This document shows, in pieces, positions 46,798 to 57,264 of a stretch of DNA of 64,000 nt; position 1 is the first letter of the stretch, and every line of letters begins with the position of its first letter. Under the pieces are notes generated by a model. The model ran no database searches. It worked only from the letters and a program-made list of their open reading frames with translations, and was not told the DNA's origin. Origin of the DNA: Hordeum vulgare subsp. vulgare (Eukaryota; Streptophyta; Magnoliopsida; Poales; Poaceae); the NCBI RefSeq assembly GCF_904849725.1, contig NC_058518.1:416585081-416649080 (forward strand). Direction: 5' to 3'. The translations under genes and the position numbers were made by a program.

Positions 46798-48416
46798 TGA
46801 TGTCAGTTGTGCTTCCCTAGCAACGGCGCGAGGAATAGTCGTGTCGACGGCACTAGGAATCCTTCTGCTGCGGCTACGCCTTAAGGGACTTCCTAGGGAA
46901 ATATGCAAAGGATTTCCCCCGTGGCCTTGGAGCCTTCCGTTGGTGTTCCCTCGAAGTGGAAAGGGTGATGTAGCACAGCGGTGGTAAGTATTTCCCTCAG
47001 TTTGAGAACCAAGGTATCGAACCAGTGGAGGAGTATCACAAGATCCTGCACAAACACAAAGAACCTGCTCCCAACGCTATGAAGGGGTTGTCAATCCCTT
47101 ATAGATTGTTTGCCAAGTGAGAACTAAACGCAACAAAGTAACAAAGCAAAGTAAAAGCGGAGGTGTAAACGATAGATGTGAATAGAACCGGGGGCTGTAG
47201 TGTTTACTAGTGGCTTCTCTCATGAACGCAAGTAGACGGTGGGTGAACAAATTACTTTCGAGCAATTGATAGAACCGCGCAAAGTCGTGACGTCATCTAT
47301 GGCAATGATTATATCTATATGCATCACGTCCAAAACAAGTAGATCGATACTGTCTGCATCTACTACTATTACTCCACACGTCGACCGCTATCCAGCATGC
47401 ATCTAGTGTATTAAGTCCAAAAGAACAGAGTAACGCCTTAAGCAAGATGACATGATGTAGATGGACAATCTCATATCAACGACAGAGCCCATCTTGTTAC
47501 CCTTGATGGCAACTACTTAATGTGTGCCTTGCTGCCCCTACTGTCACTGGGAAAGGTCACCACATGGTAGAACCCAAAACCAAGCACTTCTCCCATTGCA
47601 AGAATCATAGATCTAATTGGCCAAACAAAACCCAAGACTTGGAGAGACTTACAAGGATATCAAATCATGCATATAAGAAATCAGCAAAGACTCAAATATA
47701 TATCATAGATAATCTGATCACAAATCCACAATTCATCGGATCTCGACAAACACACCACCAAAGAAGATTACATCGGATAGATCTCCATGAAGATCATGGA
47801 GAACTTTGTATTGAAGATCCAAGAGAGAGAAGAAGCCATCTAGCTACTAACTACGGACCCGTAGGTCCGAAGTGAACTACTCACGAGTCATTGGAGGGGT
47901 GATGATGATGATGAAGAAGCCCTCCAACTCCAAAGTCCCCTCCGGCAGGGCGCTGGGAAGGGTCTCCAGATGAGATCTCCCGGAAACGGAAGCTTGCGGC
48001 GGCGGAAAAGTATTTTCGAGGCTCCCCTGATTTTTTGCTGTATTTTAGGGAATATATAGGCCAAAGATCTAGGTCAGGGGGCGCCCAGGGAGGCCACAAG
48101 CCCTGCCACCGCCGCCTCCCCCTGGTGGCGGAGTGGGGGCTTGTGGGCTCCCTGGAGCCCTCCTGGCTTGGCCCACAGGCCCCCTGATCTTCTTCCATTC
48201 GGGAAAAAGTCATTTCGGGGATTTTATTCCGTTTGGACTCCGTACCAAAATCAGATCTGAAAAGAGCCAAAAGCACAGAAAAAACAGGAACTGGCACTTG
48301 GCACTGAATTAATAAGTTAGTCCCAAAAAAGATATAAAAGGTACATAAAACATCCAAAGATGACAAGATAGCAGCATGAAACCATCAAAAATTATAGATA
48401 CGTTTGAGACGTATCA
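46798..48416 (-). repeat. 5' LTR of Gypsy G
   Basis: Plus-strand reading opens TGATGTCAGTTGTGCTTCCC and closes TTTGAGACGTATCA. TATATA at 48053-48058 is the likely TATA box. Confidence 0.93.
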
Positions 48417-49335
48417 GTCTTGCACGTGTCTATCTATGGTGACAATGGGATATTCATGTGAGTACTTGATGTATGTTTTGGTGATCAACTTGTGGGTTTT
48501 GTGACATCGGGAACCTATGCATATGGGTTGGCGCACGTTTTGACTCTCTGGTAGAAACTTTGGGGCACTCTTTGAAGTTCTATGTGTTGGTTGAATAGAT
48601 GATTCTGAGATTGTGTGATGCATATCGTATAATCATACCCACGGATACTTGAGGTGATAATGGAGTATCTAGGTGACATTAGGGTCTTGGTTGATGTGTG
48701 TCTCAAGGTGTTATTCTAGTACGAACTCTAGGATAGATTGAACGGAAAGAATAGCTTCGTGTTATTTTACTACGGACTCTTGAATAGATCGATCAGAAAG
48801 AATAACTTTGTGGTAGTTTCGTACCCGACAATAATCTCTTCGTTTGTTCTCCACTATTAGTGACTTTGGAGTGACTCTTTGTTGCATGTTGAGGGCTAGT
48901 TATATGATCCAATTATGTTATCATTGTTGAGAGAACTTCACTAGTGAAAGTATGAACCCTAGGCCTTGTCTCCACGCATTGCAATACCGATCGTGCTCAC
49001 TTTTATTATTAATTACCTTGCTGTTTTTATAATTTCAGATTACAAAAACCTATATCTACTATCCATATTGCACTTGTATCACCATCTCTTCGCCGAACTA
49101 GTGCACCTATACAATTTACCATTGTATTGGGTGTGTTGGGGATACAAGAGACTCTTTGTTATTTGGTTGTAGGGTTGCTTGAGAGAGACCATCTTTATCC
49201 TACGCCTCCCACGGACTGATAAACCTTAGGTCACCCACTTGAGGGAAAATTGCTACTGTCCTACAAACCTCTGCACTTGGAGGCCCAACAACGTCTACAA
49301 GGAGAAGGTTGCGTAGTAGACATCAAGCTCTTTTC

Positions 49336-49353
49336 TGGCGCCGTTGCCGGGGA
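49336..49353 (+). promoter_or_regulatory. Primer-binding site of Gypsy H
   Basis: TGGCGCCGTTGCCGGGGA, ten bases after the 5' LTR. Confidence 0.87.
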
Positions 49354-49450
49354 GGTTAGCGCTTGAAGGTATATCTTTAGATCTTGCAATTGAATCTTTT
49401 AGTTTCTTGTTTTATCACTAGTTTAGTTTATTAGTAGAACACTACAAAAA

Positions 49451-50242
49451 ATGGAATTAAGGTTACCTCATATGCTTCATCTTTTTAATGTATTTCGTGA
49501 AAATGATGGAAATGAAAATTGTGCTCAAGTGCTAAAAGAAGAATTACATAGAATGCTTGGCATAAAATATGTGAATAATGAGCATTATTGCAATGTTGTT
49601 AGTATGAATTCTTTGAATACCCATGATACTAATGATATGCAAAGCCACAAGCTTGGGGATGCTATGTTTGATGAAGATGATCTTTTTAGTTCCCCCATTT
49701 TGAATGCTCAAAATTATTATGATGAAAGCATGCCCCCTATCTATGATGACTATTGTGATGATACTTATGCTATAAAGAAGAATGATAATAAAACTTGTCA
49801 CAATTATGAGTACCGTCTTACTGAACATTACTCTTTTAATGTGGAAACAATTCGTAGTGTTCAACTCTTTTACGATACTCCCACCACTATTGATGAGAAT
49901 AAATTTCCTTATGTGGAGAGTAGTAAAATTTCTATGCTTGTAGATCATGAAAAGAATGATTTAGGTGCTGGTTATATTGTTGAATTCACTCATGATGCTA
50001 CTGAAAATTATTATGAGAGAGGATCATATGCTTCTACATATTGCAATAATATAAAACTTCCTCTCCATGTGTTGAAACTTTTGAAGTCATGCTTGTTTTA
50101 TCTTCCTATGCTAGTTGATTCTTGCTCCAATAAATTGTTTGATCACAAAATCCCTATGCATAGGAAGTGTGTTAGACATAAATGTGCTAGTCATATGCTC
50201 GATGATGCTTCCATTATGTTTCAATCCTTATCTTTTATGTGA
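49451..50242 (+). CDS. gag-like ORF of Gypsy H, 263 codons, function unknown
   Basis: Starts MELRLPHMLHLFNVFREN 125 bp after the LTR. The protein is acidic in the middle (DEDD near residue 75, YDDYCDD near 98). It shares MNSLN-x2-D-x-NDMQ-x-HKLGDA with the ORFs of E and G. It has scattered Cys and His but no regular CCHC knuckle and none of the protease, RT or integrase signatures. That it is open over 263 codons in an otherwise decayed element suggests it was a real product of the family, perhaps a divergent Gag or a Gag-interacting protein. The start is the first ATG after the primer site, and no closer functional assignment is possible. Confidence 0.55.
   Translation: MELRLPHMLHLFNVFRENDGNENCAQVLKEELHRMLGIKYVNNEHYCNVVSMNSLNTHDTNDMQSHKLGDAMFDEDDLFSSPILNAQNYYDESMPPIYDDYCDDTYAIKKNDNKTCHNYEYRLTEHYSFNVETIRSVQLFYDTPTTIDENKFPYVESSKISMLVDHEKNDLGAGYIVEFTHDATENYYERGSYASTYCNNIKLPLHVLKLLKSCLFYLPMLVDSCSNKLFDHKIPMHRKCVRHKCASHMLDDASIMFQSLSFM
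49649..49663 (+). repeat. Polypurine-like motif inside the gag-like ORF of H
   Basis: AAGCTTGGGGATGCT, identical to the true polypurine tract at 53686-53700, is read here as codons for KLGDA. E (36101-36115) and G (46288-46302) have the same motif at the matching place in their ORFs. Confidence 0.85.
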
Positions 50243-50946
50243 GCATCATTGAAATCATCATGCCTGGCTTGAAAGGCATTAAAGAAAAGTGCTTGTTGGG
50301 ATACAACCCAATATATATCCTTACTGTTTTTGTGTGTTCACATGATTAGTCTAATGTATTAATCATGTTTTATAGCTTTTATTTCAATAAAGTGCCAAGT
50401 AAAGCCTTTATGATTAGTTTGGGTGATAGTTGTTTGATCATGCTGAAAAAGACAGAAACTTTAAGCTCACGAAATTATTTTTAATTCCTATCCAGAGAGG
50501 GCTTTTAGGTTGATTCTTTTCTCTTCTGATTGGTATACAAATGTCCTTAATTTTCATAATTGTTTCAGAATTTTTGGTGGTCCAGAAGTATGGTTATCAT
50601 TCAAATCATTACAGAATGTTTTGTTCTTAACAGATTCTGTTTTCAATGCATAGTTTGCTTGTTCTAGTATTTCCATAGATTATGTTAAGTTATATAAATT
50701 GTGGAAATGATAATATACATTAGTAATTGTGCGAGAACAATCATGAATCTTTTCTTGACAGTACCAAAGTGAATGATTTGTCTTTATTATACTAACCCAT
50801 CTCACGAAGTTCCGTTAAGTTTTGTGTTGTGAAGTTTTCAAGCTTTGGGTAGAGTTTCGATGGACTATGGAACAAGGAGTGGCAAGAGCCTAATCTTAGG
50901 GATTCACAAGGCACCAAAAGACATATTCAAGGACACAGAAGAGCCT

Positions 50947-50977
50947 AAGCTTGGGGATGCCCCGGGAAGGCATCCCC
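50947..50977 (+). repeat. Hairpin with polypurine-like motif, copy 1 in H
   Basis: AAGCTTGGGGATGCC, then a CCGGGAA loop, then GGCATCCCC: nine perfect pairs between 50953-50961 and 50969-50977. Confidence 0.88.
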
Positions 50978-51623
50978 TCTTTCGTCTTCAATCCATCGGT
51001 AACTTTACTTGGGGCTATATTTTTATTCACCACATGATATGTGTTTTGCTTGGAGCATAATTTTCTTTTATTATCACTTGCTTTATGTTATTTAGATTAA
51101 TTTTTTTCATCATTTAGTTCAATAAAAATGTCAAGGATAGCCTTTACCATGCTTAATTTGCAAGTATAGGAGTTGATGTTCCAAAACAGGAAGTTTGCTT
51201 GCAGTACAAAAATTCCCTAGAATTTTTTGTATGTCAGAATAACTTGAAATTTGTACACAGTATGCTATTATAATTCTATACAGCATGGAATGTTTTCAGA
51301 TTTTTGGAGTTAATTAAGTATGGATCTTGCTGCATTCTTTACAGACTGTTCTGTTTAGGCAGATTGTTGTTATGTTTGCATTGTTTGCATATGTTTGCTT
51401 GTTTAGTGATCCTATTTGAGGATAGGAGTTTTAAATATGCAGAGGCATTTAGTATGCAATGTCAAATAATAATTTTAGTGATTTACTACAGTAGAGGATG
51501 ATAAAGTTTTGCATTGATTTATACTAACCTATCTCACGAGTTCTTGTTGAGTTCTGTGTGAATGAAGTTTTTAAGATTTTGGAAACCACCATATGAGAGG
51601 AATTAAGGAGACACAAAAGCTCA

Positions 51624-51649
51624 AGCTTGGTGATGCCCAAGGCATCCCC
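51624..51649 (+). repeat. Hairpin with polypurine-like motif, copy 2 in H
   Basis: AAGCTTGGTGATGCC, loop CAA, GGCATCCCC: eight of nine pairs. Confidence 0.75.
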
Positions 51650-51679
51650 AATTCATATTTCAAGAAGTCTCAAGCACCT

Positions 51680-51709
51680 AAGCTTGGGGATGCCCCGGAT
51701 GGCATCCCA
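51680..51709 (+). repeat. Hairpin with polypurine-like motif, copy 3 in H
   Basis: AAGCTTGGGGATGCC, loop CCGGAT, GGCATCCCA: eight of nine pairs. Confidence 0.82.
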
Positions 51710-53685
51710 TCTTTCTTCTTCAAACAATTATCGGTTAGTATCGGCTGAACCTAAGTTTTTGCTTCTTCACATGATTCGTGCTATCCGTGAAGTGTCATTT
51801 TATTTTGTTTGAATAAGGTAATTAGGATCTGAAATTCTTAGATGGGAGAGTATTCACATAGCCAAATAATTATTCAACTACTCATTGATTTTCACTTATA
51901 TCTTTTGGAGTAATTTTTCTTTTACACTCATGCTTCACTTATATCATTTTGAGAGTCTTAAACAGCATGGTAATTTGCTTAGGTTATGAATCTAGTCCTA
52001 ATATGACGGGCATCCAAGAGGGATATAATAAAAACTTTCATATAAAGTGCATCATGTACTATGAGAAGTTTGATTCTTTGCATATAGTTTTGAGACATAA
52101 GGATGGTGATACTAGAGTCATGCTAGTTAGTAATTATGGATTGGTAGAAATACTTGTGTTAGAGTTTGTGATTCCCGTAGCATGCACATATGGTGAACCG
52201 CTATGTTAGGAAGTCGGAGCATGGTGTTTTTATTGAGTGTCATCCTTTGTGTGGAGGTCGGTATCGCGCGATGGTTAACTCCTACCAACCCTTCCCCTAG
52301 GAGCATGCGTCTAACACTTTGCTTCGATAGCTAATAAACTTTTGGAATAAGTATGTGAGTTCTTTATGACTAATGTTGAGTCCATGGATTATACGCACTC
52401 TTACCCTTCCACCATTGCTAGCCTCTCTAGTACCGCTCAACTTTCACCGGTGCATACACCCATCATATATCCTTCCTCAAAACAGCCACCATACCTACCC
52501 ATCATGGCATTTTTATACCCATTCCGAGATATATTGCCATGCAACTTCCACCGTTCCGTTTCTTATGACGCGTACCATCATTGTCATATTGCTTTGCATG
52601 AACATGTAGTTAACATCGTATTTGTGGCAAAGCCACGTTCATATCTTTTGTACATGTCACACATGAGTCATTGCACATCCCGGTACACCGCCGGAGGCAT
52701 TCTTATAGTCATATCTTTTGTTCTAAGAATCGAGTTGTAAGTAAATAAAAGTGTGATGATCATCATTATTAGAGCATTGTCCCATGTGAGGAAAGTAAGG
52801 AAGCTATGATTCTCTCACAAGCTGGGATGAGACTCCGGACTATAAAAATAAAATAAAAGAGGCCAAAGAGCCCACAAAAAAATGAAAATGAAAAAAAGGA
52901 AAAAAAAGAGGCCAAAGAGCCCAAACAAAAAAATGAGAGAAAAAGAGATAAGGGACAATGCTACTATCCTTTACCACACTTGTGCTTCAAAGTATCACCA
53001 TTATCTTCATGATAGAGAGTCGCATATATTGTCACTTTCATATACTAGTGGGAATTTTCATTATATAACTTGTCTTGTATATTCCAATGATGGGCTTCCT
53101 GAAAAGTGCCCTAGTTCTTCGTGAGCAAGCAAGTTGGGTGCACACCCACTAGTTCCCTTTTGAGCTAGCCCTAGTGCATCCGTTGCATGGCAATCCCTAC
53201 TCACTCACATTGATATCTATTGATGGGCATCTCCATAGCCCATTGATACGCCTAGTTGATGTGAGACCATCTCCTCCCTTGTTCCTCACAACCTCCACCA
53301 TATTCTATTCCACTTATAGTGCTATGTCCATGGCTCACGCTCATGTATTGCATGAGAGTTGAAAGAGTTTGAGAAAGTAAAAGTGTGAAAACAATTGCTT
53401 GGCTAATACCGGGGTTGTGCATGATTTAAATACGTTGTGTGGGGAAGATGGAGCATAGCCAGACTATATGATATTGTAGGGATAACTTTCTTTGGCCATG
53501 TTATTTTGAAAATACATGATTGCTTTGTTAGTATGCTTGAAGTATTATTGTTCTTATGTCAATATTAAACTTTTTTGTCTTGAATCATATGGATCTAAAT
53601 ATTCATGCCAAAATATATGTTAGGTAGCATTCCACATCAAAAATTCTTTTTTTATCATTTACCTACTCGAGGACGAGCAGGAATT

Positions 53686-53700
53686 AAGCTTGGGGATGCT
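53686..53700 (+). promoter_or_regulatory. Polypurine tract of Gypsy H
   Basis: AAGCTTGGGGATGCT directly precedes the 3' LTR. Confidence 0.88.
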
Positions 53701-54198
53701 TGATACGTCTCCAACATATCTATAATTTTTGATCGTTCCATGCTATTATATTATCAACTTTGGATGTTTTATATGCATGAATATGCTACTTTATATTATT
53801 TTTGGGACTAACCTATTGACCTAGAGCCCAGTGCCAGTTCCTGTTTTTCCTTGTTTTTGACCTTATTCAGGTAGGAATATCAAACGGAGTCCAAAAAGAA
53901 TAAAACTTTCGCCGTGATTTTTTATGGAAAATATCAAAAATACCAGAAGAAAAAGATACCGGAGAGGAGTCCCGAGGAAGCCACAAGCCAGGGAGGCGTG
54001 CCCACCCCCCTAGGCGCGCCTGGGGCCTCGTGACTCCCTCGTGGGTCCCCCTGACTTTTTCTCGATGCCATCTGGTCTTATAAATACAGAAACCTCCAGA
54101 AATAAACCTAGATCGGGAGTTACGCCGCCGCAAGCTTCTATAGCCACCAAAAACCAATCGGGAGCCCGTTCTGGTACCCTGCCGGAGGGGGAACCCAT

Positions 54199-56008
54199 TG
54201 TTGGAAATATGCCCTAGAGGCAATAATAAATTAGTTATTATTATATTTCTTAGTTCATGATAATCGTTTATTATCCATGCTATAATTGTATTGATTGGAA
54301 ACACAATACTTGTGTGGATACATAGACAAAACACTGTCCCTAGTAAGCCTCTAGTTGACTAGCTCGTTGATCAAAGATGGTCAAGGTTTCCTGGCCATAG
54401 GCAAGTGTTGTCACTTGATAACGGGATCACATCATTAGGAGAATCATGTGATGGACTAGACCCAAACTAATAGACGTAGCATGTTGATCGTGTCATTTTG
54501 TTGCTACTGTTTTCTGCGTGTCAAGTATTTGTTCCTATGACCATGAGATCATATAACTCACGAATACCGGAGGAATGCTTTGTGTGTATCAAACGTCGCA
54601 ACGTAACTGGGTGACTATAAAGATGCTCTACAGGTATCTCCGAAGGTGTTCGTTGAGTTAGTATAGATCGAGACTGGGATTTGTCACTCCGTGTGACGGA
54701 GAGGTATCTCGGGGCCCACTCGGTAATACAACATCACACACGAGCCTTGCAAGCAATGTAACTTAATGTAAGTTGCGGGATCTTGTATTACGGAACGAGT
54801 AAAGAGACTTGCCGGTAAACGAGATTGAAATAGGTATGCGGATACTAACGATCGAATCTCGGGCAAGTAACATAACGAAGGACAAAGGGAATGACATACG
54901 GGATTATATGAATCCTTGGCACTGAGGTTCGAACGATAAGATCTTCGTGGAATATGTAGGATCCAATATGGGCATCCAGGTCCCGCTATTGGATATTGAC
55001 CGAGGAGTCTCTCGGGTCATGTCTACATAGTTCTCGAACCCGCAGGGTCTGCACACTTAAGGTTCCACGTTGTTTTATGCGTATTTGAGTTATATGGTTG
55101 GTTACCGAATGTTGTTCGGAGTCCCGTATGAGATCACGGACGTCACGAGGGTTTCGGGAATGGTCCGGAAACGAAGATTGATATATAGGATGACCTCATT
55201 TGGTTACCGGAAGGTTTTCGTGCATTACCGGAAAAGTTTCGGGCTCATCGGTAGTGTACCGGGAGTGCCGGGAGGGGTGCCGGGGACCATCGGGAGGGGT
55301 GTCACGCCCCAAGGGGTCTCATGGGCTATGGGAAGAGATAAACCAGCCCCTAGTGGGCTGGAATAAGTTCCCACTAAGGCCCATAAGGTTTGAGAAGGAA
55401 AAAACACAAGGTGGAAAGAGTTTCCAAGTGGGAAGGTGGAATCCTACTCCAAGTAGGATTGGAGTAGGACTTCTCCACCTCCAATTTCGGCCAAACCTTT
55501 AGGTTTTGAGGCTGCCTCCTCCCCTCCCTCCCACCTATATATACGGAGGTTTTAGGGCTGATTTGAGACGACTTTTCCACGGCAGCCCGACCACATACCT
55601 CCACGGTTTTTCCTCTAGATCGCGTTTCTGCGGAGCTCGGGCGGAGCCCTGCTGAGACAAGGTCATCACCAACCTCCGGAGCGCCGTCACGCTGCCGGAG
55701 AACTCTTCTACCTCTCCGTCTCTCTTGCTGGATCAAGAAGGCCGAGATCATCATCGAGCTGTACGTGTGCTGAACGCGGAGGTGCCGTCCGTTCGGTACT
55801 AGATTGTGGGACTGATCGCGGGATTGTTCGCGGGGCGGATCGAGGGACGTGAGGACGTTCCACTACATCAACCGCGTTCACTAACGCTTCTGCTGTACAA
55901 TCTACAAGGGTACGTAGATCACTCATCCCCTCTCGTAGATGGACATCACCATGATAGGTCTTCGTGCGCGTAGGAAAATTTTTGTTTCCCATGCGACGTT
56001 CCCCAACA
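54199..56008 (+). repeat. 5' LTR of Copia I
   Basis: Opens TGTTGGAAATATGCCCTAGA and closes GACGTTCCCCAACA. Confidence 0.96.
55536..55543 (+). promoter_or_regulatory. Probable TATA box of Copia I
   Basis: TATATATA after a CCTCCCTCCCACC run. The duplicate in the 3' LTR is at 62338-62345. As the youngest LTR here it is the most likely to be an active promoter. Confidence 0.65.
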
Positions 56009-56026
56009 GTGGCATCATGAGCTAGG
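56009..56026 (+). promoter_or_regulatory. Primer-binding site of Copia I
   Basis: GTGGCATCATGAGCTAGG follows the LTR directly; the TGGCATCATGA core fits the Angela/BARE initiator-tRNA primer site. Confidence 0.82.
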
Positions 56027-57264
56027 TTCATGCGTAGATGTCTTCTCGAGTAGAACACAAAAGTTTTTGTGGGCGGTGATGTGCGTTTTGCTGCTCTCCT
56101 TAGTCTTTTCTTGATTCCGCGGTATTGTTGGATTGAAGCGGCTTGGACCGACATTACTCGTACGCTTACGAGAGACTGGTTTCATCGCTACGAGTAACCC
56201 CGTTGCTCAAAGATGACTGGCAAGTGTCGGTTTCTCCAACTTTAGTTGAATAGGATTTGACCGAGGAGGTCCTTGGATGAGGTTAAATAGCAAATCATAT
56301 ATCTCCGTTGTGGTGTTTGCGTAAGTAAGATGCGATCCTACTAGATACCCATGGTCACCACGTAAAACATGCAACAACAAAATTAGAGGACATCTAACTT
56401 GTTTTTGCAGGGTATGCTTGTGATGTGATATGGCCAACGATGTGATGTGATTTATTGGATGTATGAGATGATCATGTTGTTATAGATAATATCGACTTGC
56501 ACTTCGATGGTACGGCAACCGGCAGGAGCCATAGGGTTGTCTTTATAACTAACGTTTATGCTTGCAGATGCGTTTACTATTTTGCTAGGATGTAGCTTTA
56601 GTAGTAATAGCACGAGTAGCACGACAACCCTGATGGCGACATGTTGATGGAGATCATGATGATGGAGATCATGGTGTGACGCCGGTGACAAGAAGATCGT
56701 GCCGGTGCTTTGGTGATGGAGATCAAGAAGCACGTGATGATGGCCATATCATGTCACTTATAAATTGCATGTGATGTTAATCCTTTTATGCACCTTATTT
56801 TGCTTAGAACGACGGTAGCATTATGAGGTGATCTCTCACTAAAATTTCAAGACGAAATTGTGTTCTCCCCGACTGTGCACCGTTGCTACAGTTCGTCATT
56901 TCGAGACACCACGTGATGATCGGGTGTGATAGACTCAACGTTCACATACAACGGGTGCAAAACAGTTGCGCACGCGGAACACTTGGGTTAAGCTTGACGA
57001 GCCTAGCATGTGCAGACATGGCCTCGGAACACATGAGACCGAAAGGTCGAGCATGAATCGTATAGTTGATATGATTAGCATAGAGATGCTTACCACTGAA
57101 ACTATTCTCGACTCACGTGATGATCGGACTTGAGATAGTGGATTTGGATCATGTACCACTCAAATGACTAGAGAGATGTACTTTTTGAGTGGGAGTTCTT
57201 AAGTAATATGATTAATTGAACTAATTGTCATGAACATAGTCTAATGGTCTTTGCGAATTACGAT
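56027..57264 (+). other. Leader of Copia I
   Basis: Noncoding leader, well conserved with the leaders of A and C although the coding region that follows is not. It would contain dimerisation and packaging signals, which a trans-mobilised element must keep. Confidence 0.78.

Larger units (their letters stand above)
41499..48416 (-). mobile_element. Gypsy retrotransposon G, complete but pol-less
   Basis: 6918 bp on the minus strand, with LTRs of 1617 and 1619 bp and a perfect target duplication GTCTT (41494-41498 and 48417-48421). LTRs open TGATACGTCTCAAACG (ATTTGAGACG, one base different, in the left copy) and close CTGACATCA. LTR divergence is of the order of 3% by partial eye count. The 3.7-kb interior has one gag-like ORF and no recognisable protease, RT or integrase, so G must have moved with proteins supplied by a relative. 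It is homologous to H throughout but in the opposite orientation. Confidence 0.94.
40733..49325 (+). repeat. 5' LTR of Gypsy H, interrupted by Gypsy G
   Basis: Read 40733-41498 and 48422-49325, about 1670 bp without G and one target duplication. Closes GTAGTAGACATCA. A TATAAATA box lies at 41110-41117. Confidence 0.9.
50243..53685 (+). other. Interior of Gypsy H without recognisable pol
   Basis: About 3.4 kb with no retroelement enzyme. It contains three hairpin/polypurine-like motifs (50947, 51624, 51680). A purine-rich tract repeats AGAGGCCAAAGAGCCCA at about 52857 and 52905. A conserved block near 52255-52310 (CGCGCGATGG, CTCCTACCAACCCTTCCCCT) is also found inverted in G near 44440-44470. 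Conservation of these noncoding blocks between G and H suggests functional RNA. Confidence 0.7.

Noticed and set aside
42221..47875. A 117-codon ORF present twice (42221-42574 and 47522-47875) and similar at 37273-37632, as if a conserved gene family
   Set aside because: All three lie antisense in the LTRs of G and E. Their similarity is due to LTR homology and the frame has no domain.
50953..50977. GC-rich hairpin followed by T-rich sequence as a bacterial-type terminator
   Set aside because: The context is a plant retrotransposon; the motif recurs with the polypurine-like sequence and is not a rho-independent terminator.
55070..55502. Gly/Arg-rich ORFs in the LTR of I (and the copies at 61872-62304)
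   Set aside because: They fall in the LTR promoter region, repeat exactly in both LTRs and do not resemble proteins.
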